From Coprinopsis marcescibilis (taxonomy: Eukaryota; Basidiomycota; Agaricomycetes; Agaricales; Psathyrellaceae), in NCBI GenBank assembly GCA_004369085.1, contig ML210155.1, positions 186,001-250,000 on the forward strand: a DNA stretch of 64,000 nt, written 5' to 3'. The notes under the pieces are model-generated. The model was given only the letters and a program-made list of their open reading frames with translations, was not told where the DNA came from and ran no database searches. A program made the translations under genes and the position numbers. Of this stretch, positions 35,097 through 47,924 are shown one piece after another (within the stretch, counting starts at the first letter, position 1; each line of letters starts with the position of its first letter).

Positions 35097-35608
35097 CTAT
35101 GCAACATTGTTGCAGTGGTATTTCCGCCTGGCCGTCTTGGGACTGCCCAGATGCGTAAGCTTATAAGTAACTGACCATGAAAGAACAACGATTCACGCCC
35201 TTTATGAGCCCAAGTACTATTATTATTGTTTCATCTGGACAAGCTAGTTTCTCACGACAGCTCGCCGCACCGCTTAACTTGCTTCAAGTTCAAGTTGTGA
35301 TAAACCACGACAACTACTCGGATGACTCTGAAACTACAAGCTACTGTAGATTTGCAGCCCAACCCAACCGCCAGCATTCCATTCTGTGCTCTTTCTTCAG
35401 TAGTCTCTGATCTAACAACTTGCTCCTACATAGATGGGGCGGCCAGGCTCGCGGAACTAAAACAATTGAACCCAGTCTGGCTCGGTTAGTGGTTACACTT
35501 CATAGCCACCTTCAGTGGCTTTTTGGTCTCAATTGTCATCCTCGGCACAAAAAAAGACCTTTGCGACCATTCACAGGGATTGGGCCTTTCGGAGACTTGT
35601 CCTCGCAT

Positions 35609-35616
35609 TATATAAA
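35609..35616 (+). promoter_or_regulatory. TATA box, gene at 36047 (putative)
   Basis: TATATAAA followed by CGGGGC on the plus strand, about 430 bp before the start codon of the repeat-rich protein gene. Confidence 0.4.
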
Positions 35617-36046
35617 CGGGGCAAAAACGATATTTTCCTCATTCATTTTCACGGCTGTAATTGTTGCGAACCCTCTGGATTCCCTTCACAAGCATCACAT
35701 CGAAAGGCCTACAAATAAAGCCGCGCCTTTTCCACCTACCTTGTTCTGACACATAATAATTGCCTTTGTTGTTTAGCGCTAGTCGCGAAGAGAACGACTT
35801 TATAACCCCAGTCACGGTACGTCTTGCCTCTATATATTTCCCATACCCGCCGAACCGCAAATTAACCTTTCCTTGGGCTCAGCGCAAACCCCACCGTTCG
35901 GTCTAGCGCAGCTCTCTTTGACTTGTTCTTCTCTGTTTGGAACAAGACAACTCCGCCAAAGCGGTCGAGTTCCACCAGGTCCTACCCGTACCTGTAAATT
36001 GCACTTTCGACTCAACCACCCCACCCCCCAACTTCCTCACCCAAAC

Positions 36047-38723
36047 ATGGCGACAAAGCCTATTGTCCAACCCAATGTCTCCTCTGGTCAGTCCGCTGTC
36101 AACTCTCAGCCTCGAAGATTGCCAATGGTCACTCGGACGCCTTTGTTTCCCCCCCGAACCCCAACTGAACCTCAACCAGCCTCACAGCACACCTCCTCCT
36201 CCACCCTGAATCCCCAGCAAACGAAACCCTTCCAGAAGCCCCGAGGTACAAACATTTCCCCGGCTGCTTAACTGCCCTCGATTAATTTTCTTCTTACTGG
36301 AACCGCCTACAGCGGAAGCCACCGATCCGTACACATATGGGAACAATACAGCCTATTATCGACTCCTTACTGGTGAGGAACCTCCACACCTCTTGAGAAA
36401 TGCAGCTCTGATTGGGTATATATCATTTCATTGTTGAGCCAGAAATTCAAAACCGTGACTATGAGAATGCAACAAAAGTGTCCGACGGGTAAGTGCTTGG
36501 TCCTCGAGCTTCAATTCGTGCTGCGACGTTATTGATACGGTTTAAATCGAGGGGGAAGCAGGACCATGTAAAATGGAAGGGAAAGTGAGGAAAGAACCAT
36601 TGTATCCCTAGGCCATTCTGATTGTTTTTAGAGAACCACAACACGAACGTAGAGGACGAGAACGTGTCTTACAAGCTCAAGGACCCACTGGAACAGTATT
36701 CGATACGCTCGTCGCCCAATCTCCCGGACGGCACTTTACGGGGTTTGGGACCTTCCTGTCAGAGCAACGATACCGATACTTGCAGAATCTAACTCGCCCC
36801 GACTTGAAAGGAACCATAGTCACCGACTTTCAGACCTATGTGGCGCCCACAGTTCCAGCGATCCCTCATGACACCTCACACCTGGTGATACCTCAACACA
36901 TGGCGAAGCCTCAAGTCACCTCGCCTATGACAGTTGACACGCCCTGGTCACCAATGTCTGCAATCTCTGAGGGGCCCTCGTCGATCCCTGGTCTGAGATC
37001 ACCAGCAGATTTCGATATGCGCGACTCGGAGGTGATTACCGAACAGCAAAAGCCAACCCCACTCGATGTATTCGGCTCAGCAGCAGCAGCTCGGCCCGAC
37101 AGTCGGAGAGGCTCTTGGAACCCAGCATTCGGCGCATCCTCTTTTGGTACGGCTACTACCCAGGCGAATCAAGGATACAGAGGATCTGTGGCCTCGTCCA
37201 CGGACAGCGCGTATTTTACGGCGAATCAAGGATACAGAGACTCTGTGTCATCGTCCACGGGCAGCGCGTATTTTACGGCGAATCAAGGATACAGAGACTC
37301 TGTGTCATCGTCCACGGGCAGCACGTATGCTGCGCCTAATGGTGCTCCTACTGATAGGCCCCTCATACCTACTCAACAGCCTCAAGTTTCAAGGGTCAGG
37401 TTTGTTCCGAATCGGTATGACCAGTCTTCCCAAGGACATGGCCCGGCACCTAATGCGGGTGGACTCAGTGGTGTTTATCTGAATGCTGGGCAACAATCTC
37501 GGACTACAGCGGCCACGTTGGCTCCGAATCAGTATGGACAGTCTACCCAAGGACATGGCCCGGCACCTAATACGGGTGGAATCAAAGTGCCTTCGGTTGC
37601 CCCCTTTTATAGGCCTATCGCAGATGTACTCTCTTCATTTTATCCCAAGGCTCCCCAGGTTCCTCAGTCTTCTCAGGCTTCTCAGGAGACGAATCCGTTT
37701 AAGACTCATATCATTGGGTCTACCCAACAGCAAAGCGCCCCCAGCCAGCCCAGGGAGTCTACATTTGCGGCAACCCTCAGGTCTGCATTCGCTTCGTTTC
37801 GTCCCGGCCCTGCTCCTCAGAATGGAGGTGGTGGACCGAAGCCAGTAAGTCTTCTCGACCGGCTTGGCCCTCAGGTTCGTGTTGAATCTCCTGGTCGCGA
37901 TGAAGGGAAACCCCAGAATGAGGACCAGTCCGGAAAAATGGACGCACAGTCCGCCACTACCGCGGAAAATGAAAATGAAAAGGAACAGGAACCGGCTCCG
38001 AAACCGATTCAGAAACCACGTTCGTTCAAGAAATTAAAGGTGTTTAACCTTTACCCTCCTGCTCCTCTTCCCATTCAGACAGTGGATGGATTGCTTCTAC
38101 GAAAAGTACGCAGTGCTGGCGTACCAATCTCAAGTGTGTACCCCCGTCGAGCGAGCTGGATGGAAATTCGGACACCTGCCAGCGGCGCTGAATCCGAGTC
38201 AAGTTTCTCTTCAGCCCCCACCTCTTGGGACTTGGTCGACGAGAATCGGGCTCCTTTATCTGGTAAAAAATCACGCCGACGTTCGTCTGCTTCCCCGCCG
38301 TCCCAGCATCTGAATGATTCCCCTGCGCCTTTGCCGGAATTAGCGCCGACCCCAGTTGCAGAAGAACTGGACCCGTCACCGACTGTAGATTCAAGTTTGC
38401 CTGAGTCTTGGCCGGAAGTAGCGCCGAACCCAGTTGCAGAAGAATCTGAAGAACTGGACCCGTTGGAACCGATCGAAGATGAAGATTCACGTTGGCCTGC
38501 CTTTGGCAATGCTCTCGCAGAGACGGCTGCCATACCGCTGATTTTTTTCATTGTGTGCATTGTGAATTTGGTCACGATCGTCGCCAAAATAACAGCTCCT
38601 CTCTATGCCCGTTATCAAGCTGCCATTAGGAGCAATGAGCGTCTTGAAAAATACGCCTCTGGGTTCTGGCAGCTTGTGGGCTTGGTGGCGGTTGTTGCCA
38701 ACATTATAGACTCTCTAGCATAG
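36047..38723 (+). CDS. repeat-rich disordered protein with C-terminal hydrophobic segments, function unknown
   Basis: Exons 36047-36245, 36313-36372, 36443-36488 and 36632-38723 join exactly to 798 residues. Most of it is Pro/Ser/Gln-rich and probably disordered. A 19-residue repeat (TANQGYRDSVSSSTGSAYF) occurs three times at 37164-37335. Two other internal duplications are visible: QSSQGHGPAPNAGG / QSTQGHGPAPNTGG, and ELAPTPVAEELDP / EVAPNPVAEESEELDP. The C-terminus has a hydrophobic segment (IPLIFFIVCIVNLVTIVAKIT) and a second one (FWQLVGLVAVVANIIDSLA) at the very end, separated by ~25 charged residues, so it may be anchored in a membrane by its tail. I do not recognise any family. The in-frame splices and long open frame support a real but lineage-specific gene. 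A yeast-type cell-wall or scaffold protein is only one guess. Confidence 0.7.
37164..37335 (+). repeat. three 57-bp in-frame tandem repeats
   Basis: Each unit begins GCGAATCAAGGATACAGAG and encodes 19 residues. Copies 2 and 3 are almost identical over their full length; copy 1 differs by a few bases. The 57-bp length keeps frame, so copy number can vary without breaking the protein. Confidence 0.9.
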
Positions 38724-39128
38724 TAGTATACATTGCACTAATTGTGACCTTATTCCATCGTTAGCTACCATTGTATATTTTCCATCACTACTTTCGAATA
38801 TATCTGTACTTCATAGTTTATACCCTCATGTATTGCTTTTCACTACCAGTAGTACCCACCAACCACTAGCTTAATGGGTTCGAGTCTTCCCGGGCCACAC
38901 AAAATGAATCGAGATTGAACAAAGTCAAGACGAAGCTCAAAGGACGCTGGGTTAATAGAGTTGACAGAGACTGATAATTGCTGGTTTATCGCAGCGAGTA
39001 ATGGTGCTAGTAATACATAAAAAGGTGACATGATCCCGTAAAAAAAGAAGTGGAAAGACGTTAAGTCAAATAGATCAAGTAGGTAACGTATATCGTCCCC
39101 GCGTGGCGAGCCATAATCGATCAATGGC
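38724..39128. other. convergent 3' intergenic region
   Basis: About 400 bp of AT-rich 3' flank between two genes that end toward each other. No extra gene is supported. Confidence 0.5.
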
Positions 39129-41489
39129 TTAGTGCGCAAATCGGAAATCGAGTCGCTTGTTCCCAAGTTCCTTCGTTGTTTGGAGGTAATGCGATTTTTG
39201 CTGCAGACAGACAACAAAGGATCAACAAACTGCACACAGAGAGTGGAATGATAATTGCATACCTCGGAAGTCATGGCGTCCCAGATTACCTCCCTCTTCC
39301 TATTGCGCCACTTGTAGTATTCCTTGACTCCGGGGTACAGGATGAAGCAGTTGAACGCGCAGATACCAATGAGCCAGCTGTTACCGCGTCGGTCTATGCA
39401 GGGTTTCAGATTCTTGAATACAATGACGTGATAGTTAGGGGCAACTTACAGTTCGGATTATCGTCTTGCCGATAGATATTCGAGGCAATGATGCCAGATG
39501 TCTGCACGAACATGTTATAAAGCGAGGCGTTCACGGTCCTGTTCGCCACGCCGCCAGCATTACGCGAGCACCAGCCCACTTGGATAGGGTGGGTATATGG
39601 GTACGAGAGCAAAGCGGTGGCGACACCCTGCCAAGGCCGAGTGAGCAACATGTCGCAACGCGAAGTTTCAGGAAGGTTCGGATACTCACATACCACAGCC
39701 AAGGATTGGGCTTATCGGGAAGAGCTCGCAGGGCAATCAAGAACGGAAGGATCCAGGCGTCCTCGATCATGGAAACGTATGCCCGATTGTTGAGGGTTTC
39801 CGAGAGAATCGCAATAATGTACATCGTCACGATTGTAGCAACAGTGGAAGGAATGGTCAGCAAATTGGTCTGGAAGGTGCCAAAACTACACAGAAAAAGG
39901 GTATGAGATTCAGGGGTGAGAGTGTGAGTAGATATCTTACCCAAGACCACGGAGCGAGAGCGTGAGGTACTGGGCGGGTGGGGTAGCTGGTATACCGAAC
40001 AAAAGCCCACTAGAAGAATTAGGTTAGATGCGGATGCAGTTCGAGTGTCGATTGGGACTTGCATGATATACAAGGGCCAGAGGTCAAAGTCGCACAAGGC
40101 TTTCCAGAGGAGCTTGGGGGTCAGAGCTTCACGGTTGTGCATGTCTCCCTTCGAAGGATCGTCACGAATCACTCGTGTCACTGCAATGATTTCCTGGCGT
40201 TCGGTGAACCAGCCCTTGGGCCTAAACCACGTCTTCGTTTGCGTTGGACCTGGCGGCATCTTGAAGAAGGTCGCAATACCGATAAGGAGGGTGATGAGGC
40301 CCCTATACACAATGTCAGAATTGAGTAAATCGTGTATGACACAACCGACTTACTCAATAAGGAATAGCCATCTCCACCCTTCCTTCCCGAGAATACCACG
40401 CATGCGAAGGACACCGAAGGCAAGGAAACTGGCCAAAATGGAGCAGACGTGCATAGACATCCAAAAGATAGACAGCCGAATGGGCAGTTCATTCTTTGTG
40501 TAGAAATCTACATTTGCGTTAGAATACTCGAGAAAGGGATCACACAACAGAACCTACATGACAGGTAGAGGATGAGATCGGGGATGAATCCGCCTTGCAT
40601 AAAACTGATAGAAAACGGCGTCAAGGAAATGAAAGGAAAGAGGCAAAGTGACGAACCCAAGTAGTGCTCTGCAAACAAGGAAAGTCGTTCTGCCGGTCAA
40701 CCAATACTGGGCTAACGTGACGATAGACCATCCACACATTTGGATTGGAATCCAAACATCAGGACCGAGCTAAGTGGAGTGTCAAACGACTTTCATTTGA
40801 AAGGTGATTCAAAACACTCACTCGCTTCGAGACAAGCTGAGAAGGAAGCTCGGCGGACAGGAAGGCGATTCTGAAGACAGTATTTCCCAAATTGAAGTCT
40901 AGAGGAAGTTCAGCGGAGTGGAGAACTGGATACACATTCAACGTACCATTGGTGGTCATTTTAAGATCAGGCAAGAAGTTGTCGGTGTTTGCTTGGGACA
41001 GGTTTCCTCTGTCAAGATTGAGAGCAGCAAATGATACGGCGGCTTCGAACGTTTGGGTCAGCGCGATACAGGTTAGGAATGAATGGAGGGACACATACCC
41101 CACAGCATGACCTTCCAGTCTATCTTTTTCAAGAGTTCTCGCTCTTCCTTCACGGTCCAGCGGGCAGTAATATCAAGTCTGTGTTTGTTCTCATAATCGT
41201 CATTGGGCATATAGTGAGGAGCCAGAGCGGGATCGTCAAAGACTGAACGACGAGTAGCAATGGAATCCGGATCAATTGGCTTGTATGGTTTGCGGAGGAG
41301 ATAGTTAGTCCATCGAAAGGGCGTAGGTTCTTCATCAACGAGGTCATCTGTCGACTGAACCTTCTCGTTGTAGGCGACAGTGGTAGGTGACTTGGTTTCG
41401 GAGGACATGTCGCTGACCGAGGATGCCTTGCTGCCCTTCTTGTCATCGGTGACCTGGTCAGTCTTCGGGTTTGTCGTTGGTGTCGCCAT
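39129..41489 (-). CDS. MFS transporter, anion:cation symporter family (Dal5/Liz1-like)
   Basis: A multi-exon gene; I did not verify every splice. Landmarks in order: a soluble N-terminus ([12 protein letters not shown]), WKVMLWG before TM1, [38 protein letters not shown], the loop [12 protein letters not shown], and [22 protein letters not shown]. Then come [19 protein letters not shown] near the end and a C-terminus [22 protein letters not shown], the AELPSQ pair and the KRLDFRFAH end are typical of fungal members related to allantoate, pantothenate, nicotinate and similar permeases. About 12 membrane segments are expected. The substrate cannot be read from sequence. The last splice joins MTSE to [11 protein letters not shown] in frame. 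A TATA-like GGGATAAATACTGG lies on the minus strand about 90 bp upstream of the start. Confidence 0.9.
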
Positions 41490-43145
41490 GATGGCAGCCG
41501 GAGTCCAACAGCAGGAGAGGAAGACTGGGGGATTCAGAAGAAGGTCTTGCTTCCTTCTCCCAAGTCCACTCGCCAGTATTTATCCCTTGTCCATTGCTCG
41601 ACTTCTCCGCTGTGAATGCAATTTCGGTGCCAGAGATAGGGAAAAGCACACCATCCCTGGACGTAATGACACGAGCCTACATCGACTTCGCGAAAGTGCC
41701 TGGTTATCTTCCAAATAACGCACAGGTCCAAGCTATATGGTGCGTCTAGAAAGAGAGATGACGCAAAGGTCAGTAGCTTGATGGCGAATTCGTACCGATG
41801 CCACAGGCCGGTTGGGAGAGGTGCGGTAATCCCGAGCCCCTCAAACAATTCGCCCAGAAAGCGAATCTGCGCTTTCTGCGTTACTTCTGCGAGCCTGCCG
41901 ACTCGAACAACTTGGTATTTCCTGCTGCACGTAGCGTATGTAGTGCATCGAATTTTGGTCCAGAGGCGTTGAAACGCTCCTTTTCATAGTCTGTTATCTC
42001 GCGACGCGAAGTGGGTATTGAGTGGGGCTCATGCCTTCCGTGGTTCTTCAGTCGCGATCCATGATGAAATGACGACTATTTCGCCCCTTCTCGTCGCATT
42101 TTCTTTTTTATGTCAACACGACGACCGGAGAAAGGCGATAGTCCTTTGACAAGTGTCTTCTCGCATTTCGAAGTTCTTTTTTGAAGTTCATATTGGAGAC
42201 AGTTGTAGAAGTTGTGAGCAGAAGAGTGGAAGCGCTCGGACCATGAGTAGTCTAAATTATGCCGCCCCTAAAGAGGCCGAACCCACGCGCTCTCACATGA
42301 AATCGCTGGAAATTTCATTGCTGATATTGGCTGGGGCAACCGGTCTGAAATTGCAGCAGTAATCTGAGCGATCCTTTTGGTTCTTGCTTATCTCCGGCGT
42401 ATGTTGTACGTAGTACACGACGAAGTATGTACTTTGCATCCTTTTTTACAATCAATTTGACATTCGTACATTGGAGCAGCTTCCGATCGAGTATGGGCGC
42501 TTCATCTTATCTTCGACAGGCTTGGAAGACAGAAATGTATAGGTCTGAATGTTATTAAGGCCCTTTTGACATATTTAATGCCTCCTCTAATGACAGGAAA
42601 CTAGCTATGAGGCGGCCATAACTGGTCGGAACCAAGAGATTGTGGTGTTTTTGGTGGGAATGAGAGCATCATGGTGGCAAATGGTGAACACCGACACGAT
42701 TCGAGCGGAGAGCTCAAAAAATGCATTGTTGTTCAATGGGAATTATGGGATGGTAAGCAATCGTTCAATGCGAGCCAAGGAAGAGGTCATTTGTCGGGTG
42801 TTATCCGAATCACCGATTCGGAAACGCCATGCATACTACATACCCATTCCCTTGACGATTTCACTGACCATCGGGACTGGTTCGAATCCATCAACCATGA
42901 TGATACCCATTGCGCCTTTACCCAAACGCTCGCTACCCAGGTTGGCAGAATTATGTCCGCAACGCCGCCATGGAATTGTGGTGTGTGCTTGTCTGAGGCA
43001 ACTGGGTTCGGATCCAAGCCAAAATAAATACCGCTCTCGACATTCCGAGCCAATGCCGATCTGATGTTCCGAAGCACATACCAATTGAACATGAATTGAC
43101 AATGGGTCCCATCTACCTAACCCTATCAATAAATTTCCAAGCTTT
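41490..43145. other. intergenic, transporter 5' flank; no gene recognised
   Basis: 1.65 kb. Its left end carries the transporter promoter. Two plus-strand frames (42153-42362 and 42642-43064) are open but show no domain and no supporting splice partner, so I do not call them. Confidence 0.4.
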
Positions 43146-44903
43146 TTAGATACCATCGTCAGATAGAGTTGTCAAACCACAAGCTACCAACCATAGTAGG
43201 TCAGGGCATGGTCCTTGACATGTTTGGGTAGCCAAAGAGAAGTCGATCAAATAAAGCAGTCCGCCTTGACCACGAATGATATTGTCCAACTTGAGGTCAT
43301 GGTGGTGCCAACCTGCAAGGTGCATCGGGCGGATAACGGCGTCCAAAAAGTCTTGCCTAGCGCACGTAGGAGTTAGCAAGCAGTCAATGCAGCAGGACCA
43401 TGACTGAACTTACAGCTCTTCTACAGATGGAACCCTGTCCAGACTGCTACCGAGATATGGGGTGGTTATGAACGGGAAGCCCTCCGCGGTCTTCCCTATT
43501 GCCATGACCTTTGCAATTCTGTGGATGCCTGAGAGACTCAGGAGCGCCTTGCGCTCCACATCAAATACCGATTCGTCGTTAAATACTTTTACCACCAAGC
43601 CCTGGTCTTTGCAGACAACGGTCTTCGCTATCTGGGAGTAATGTCTGGAGTCCGGCGTGAGGTCCAACGAGAGAACCCGAGTGTAGCGCATACTGTAAAC
43701 CGTGTTCAGTGGATGTGGTTGCACTAAATTGAACTGTCTGGACTTACGGATAAGTTATGATAGCCGGACCCTCGAAAGGCAGCCTTATCGACACAAAGAA
43801 TCGTAGAAAAGTGGGCATATGATACACAATTTTTGAGACCGCGTCCCTCACAGCACGGCTTAAGAGGGCAGTGAGGGATGTGGAAAGCGCGACTGAAGTC
43901 ATCTCACCTGGGAATTGAGAGAGGACATCCTTAACTAAGGCAACCCCCAATTCTGTTTCCTCGACTGCTTCCCTGAAGTGCTTGTGCGCCACTACCAAGG
44001 AGGTAAAGGCATACCACTCCAGATGGCGCAGGTACAGATCCCAGTTGTCAGGGTTCTTAACGCATGCCTTCCTTTCCTCCACATTCTCGACCTTGCTATT
44101 CAACACTTCTTCTCCAACCCACGGTGTTTTTATCCCTGCTACATCCACAATACAAACAGGGCGGAATGTCTGCGGCACTGATGCAAGTGCGCAGAGCATT
44201 ACCGTTGCCCCCTTGTCCAGATGTCCTGGCTTGGTTCCCATACAGTAAACGAGGACCTATTTATATTAATCAGCGCAAAGAATCAGTGGGGTTTCAAAAG
44301 ACTTGCCTGCTTCAACAAGACCCCCCCTGTCCCTGATGTATCTCTCTTGATTGTCGCCCCCTGCTCCACCACCTTATTGATGACCTTCTTCAATAATCCC
44401 CCAAAGTCCCAGTTTTTCAACTCCAGAGATGGTGCTCGCTGGCTGATTGCCTCCTCCGAATCCTTCACCTTGAACTCGACGTCTATCTCTGCGCCCATTC
44501 TGTCCTTTGATCCCCGTCTCGCTTGCACCGTGTTTCTATCCAAGCCAACCCCAGCTGCCATAAGCTTCAAAAGCCCGTCCGAGTAGGACGCCAGGGCAAC
44601 TGACACAGCGTCTTCAGACAGATCTGTCAGGCGCCCCCAGCCAGCACCTGAGAGATTCTTCACGTCTGCCTGCGTCACACGACCCTTCTCGTTCCTCCAC
44701 TCCTTGAACTTGCCACTGATCTTCCAGCCCACCCAGAGTGCACAAGGCGCAAGGCCGTTCAACGGTATCTCGGTCGTATGCGAAGATGCACCGACAGAGG
44801 AGCCCCAGACGACCTCGTCCCAGTTATCCATTTCCTCGATGGTGTGATCTATCCATCCCTTTGTCCAATTCTCGATAGTGGGGTCTTGTCTAAAGTCATC
44901 CAT
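43146..44903 (-). CDS. protein-kinase-like protein with HHDLKLDN loop and DFS in place of DFG
   Basis: Exons 44903-44307, 44256-43748, 43692-43414 and 43356-43146 join exactly to 531 residues. The N-terminal ~350 residues have no domain I recognise. The kinase-like part lies in the C-terminal ~180 residues: a possible beta-3 lysine in VVKVFNDE, a glycine-poor region before it, HHDLKLDNII (H-x-D-L-K-x-x-N, the catalytic loop) and LYLIDFSLA in the DFG position. It ends about 35 residues later, so the C-lobe is short. It may be a fungus-specific kinase-like protein, possibly inactive, or part of a larger effector-type family. The first intron (44257-44306) has GC-AG borders (CAG then GCAAGT). 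Intron phases agree throughout, so the gene is probably expressed. Confidence 0.65.
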
Positions 44904-47900
44904 AGAGGATAGCCAAGAGGAACAGATGCAGAATCCAGATGATACGGGCACCGTGCTTGCACGTCGAACAGTGTAGTGATGTGATGACGAACAGATGCAG
45001 CATCCAGAGTACGATACCCACGGGACCCCTTGCTAGTCGCTCACGACCAGCTCGCGACCAGAGTCGACCTTCACTAGGTGATTGAAAAGGATGGGAAGAA
45101 TATAATGTAGTGCGTAAGTTTTCATCCCACTCATCTGCGTAAAATAAATTGACGTAGATGGGTGTCACAAGTGAACTTGAAACCTTGCAGTACGACGTAC
45201 ACCGGACGCGTAAGATATACCTGCTACCTACTTCGGAGACTAACATTTCTTACCCCACTACCCCACTAGATCATTGCTTATCGCCCATCGATGATAGAAG
45301 GAAAGAACGATGAAGGATGTGCATATATCTCCATTCTGAACTGAAAACAACCATAATATCGTTCGTTGAATCGCCCCAACTGCTCTTAAAAGGTAACACA
45401 ATCTAGAGCGCTTTCAATGGGAGCCTTCACTCATGTTGACCTCCTGACAGAAAGAAAGGCTTCGATATTTGGAAACCCTTTCCGAATTGAGGTCGTCAAA
45501 GGTCTTCTCGAGCCCAAAAAATACAGGGTTAGTGACTTGTCAAATATTCTCTGCATAGTTTAATATACTGATAAAACCCCTGGGTTTCAAATGGCTTGCC
45601 CATTCAGAGGAAAGCACATTCCAAGTACATTCCACGCACAGCTCTCATAGCTTACTCCGGCAGGGGCCGTAGAGTCGAAGTTGAGAATATAGATAACTCC
45701 AGGAGCAGACCAACTCCCCTCGGAATCTCAGTTCCGAACCCAACGACGCTCGTTTGGCTCTCCACTGACTTCTAATAGCTAACCGCGTTGAACACCCCGT
45801 GTATAAGGTATGCCATCCGATAATCGATTGCTTCTCGCAATAACGCATAGTAACGAAGCAGTGCATCACGGGGAGCACCCCTATTCGTATACTTGGCTTG
45901 AGGCTGGTGGACCGGTTTGACTCCATATTTGGCGATACCAAAGGGTCTACCGTTGTACTGAGGCTGGCTGATTACGACGCCACCGCCGTCACCTGTGCAT
46001 GCAAACGAGCTAAGCTTCTGATCCAACTTTGGAAATGAGGTGGAGGTGTGCACTTGGATCTTCAATGATGAGACAACCGCAGACGACGATGCTGCGCTCT
46101 ACATCTTGCTCTCACTCGCGCTTAGACTCCATTTGGTATCTTACGATGGCTTGAACCTTCAGCTGCAGACTTTCCCTCGCTGCCTCGAACTACTCAAGCC
46201 CCAATGGCCGAACATTCCACATGACAGCCCGAGCTGCTGCGGTCGAAGGATTAGGATTGACAGTATGCTGTATTTCTACTTCCCAAAGCTTAATCTGATA
46301 CTGAAGGTGCTAATTTTAGCTTGAAATGAGAACTCCGCTTGTGGCTTCATCCCATTCGGTTTCTTGGCTTTACATTTCCCACAGTCATGAACGTATATAT
46401 AGAGCTGGGTCGACGGAGACCCTTCTTTAGGCCCCCCCTTTTCCCCCCACTATGGGTCTGTGAGTCCCGCACATCGTTTGCGTTTCCTGTGCCTTCAATA
46501 TGGCACCGAAACGTAAGCCAGCCCGGGGCCCACAGCGGCGTCCTCCTCGACAAGGTTTGACGCCTTCTTCTAAATCATGATATACTGTATGACTCACCCC
46601 ACGTAGAGTCGTTCGCTGGGTCAAGAGATTTCAGTATCAGCAATTCAGAATTTGTTCAAGCCAGAAATGTATACAACCTCCACATCCAACTAAATATCCA
46701 CGTCCTGCAGGCAGAGCGAAGTTATCTGGTGCGTAATATATTCTCCGTTTGCGATTCAACCGTCATGGGCTCGACAGCCCCGATTGAACTTACTTTTATC
46801 TTTTCTCACCTTTGGTATTCGATGCTCCAGAATATAGCCGTCGCTGTCATAGCTGCTGCTTCGACTGCCATTTTATTTTGATGGTCCGGCCACAGATGTC
46901 CTCCTAACCAGTTAACGTCCAACAGGTACCATTGCTCACCGCAGCCAAGTGTTTGTCGTGTGTGTATGCCTTCATTCAGAGTCGTCCTGTCTGCTTCTTT
47001 CCTCCCGCAGTGCACGGTCTCTGTTTCGTTGAGCTGGGTTGGTATGGCAGTTGTGCACCAAATGGATCCCTCAAAAATGGCTTTCTCAGTTTTCAGCTAT
47101 CTATCCCCACCATCCTTTTCCTTCAGAAGGGCATCACAATGCCGCGCCCTCTGTCTCTACCCAGGTTCCGTTTCGCAGCTCACTTTCCCTCGTCTCTGTT
47201 CGCTGGTCGTCAACGTTTGTAGTGTTTCCGGCTTGTGCTCCAGTGTTTCGTCGTTCGTCGCTCGCCCCTCTCTTCCTTGCTCGCCCCATTCATAAAGAGC
47301 ATTCACCCCAATAGCCCCGTCCGCGTTACGACAGTTTCTCGACATCCCAGCTGTGCTTCGTTGTCCGGTGTTCGTGCCTATCTTAAGTGATACGGTTTGC
47401 GGCTCTCCTTCGCCAATCTCAAGTCTCTTCATCCCATCTTCGTCCTTTGGTTATCAGCGTCCCGTTTGCAATGTTCCGAAGCCTGTGTCATGTTACGTCT
47501 CATGGTTCCGATCGTCCCTTGAAGCTCCCGGTCTTCGTTTGGTGTGCAGCAATGTGTCTAGTGTGGTTCCCGCTAGAGTCTTGGGGAGGAAAACGCAGAT
47601 AATTGAATGACGACCAACAACCCCCTTCCTTTTCTTTTTCTCTTGTCTTTTCCATACTTCCTCTTTTTACCAACATGGACTCACAAACCTTACGGACTCT
47701 CTTACCTATGCAAACTCCTGTTTACTAGCATAATATGTCTCTGTACCATCACTGTACTTTAACCCATAGATTTCTGGTATATGTTTATATTCTTTTTCAT
47801 CCGCGTATATGATACCCCTGTCGGACATTGACATGCACAGAGGAAATTGATTAGTCGCGGGATGAACATAATGCTGTCTCCTTACCATCACCATCACCAC

Positions 47901-47924
47901 CCTCACTGACCTCGCCCAGACTGG
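44904..47924. other. gene-poor region, no confident gene
   Basis: 3 kb with only short frames. A minus-strand frame at 45772-46065 encodes 97 residues with the phrase AKYTNRGAPRDALLRYYALL and could be an exon, but I found no splice partner. A plus-strand frame at 46040-46324 overlaps it. From about 46.9 to 47.65 kb the plus strand is strongly pyrimidine-rich (TCG/CTT runs), which looks like non-coding leader or promoter DNA. The right end holds the 5' flank of the F-box/LRR-like gene. Confidence 0.35.

Larger units (their letters stand above)
34605..36046. promoter_or_regulatory. divergent intergenic region, phytase / repeat-rich protein
   Basis: 1.4 kb with TATA-like boxes facing both ways: TATATAAA on the minus strand at 35089-35096 toward the phytase gene, and TATATAAA on the plus strand at 35609-35616 toward the gene at 36047. 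An inverted repeat TGTAAC-N6-GTTACA lies at 34858-34875. Both leaders would be long (about 450-490 nt) and may contain UTR introns. No coding sequence was found. Confidence 0.45.

Noticed and set aside
38870..38905. GGGTTCGAGTC followed by TTCCCGG, tRNA T-arm-like
   Set aside because: No acceptor, D or anticodon arm around it; lies in transporter/orphan gene 3' flank.
42153..42362. 69-aa plus-strand frame
   Set aside because: Short, no family motif and no evidence for a promoter or splice.
42860..42900. GGTTCGAATCC motif like a Pol III B box
   Set aside because: No cloverleaf can be formed around it.
47706..47906. 66-aa minus-strand frame ending ASKQEFA
   Set aside because: No ATG-led support, no domain and no splice partner; kept out of the gene list.
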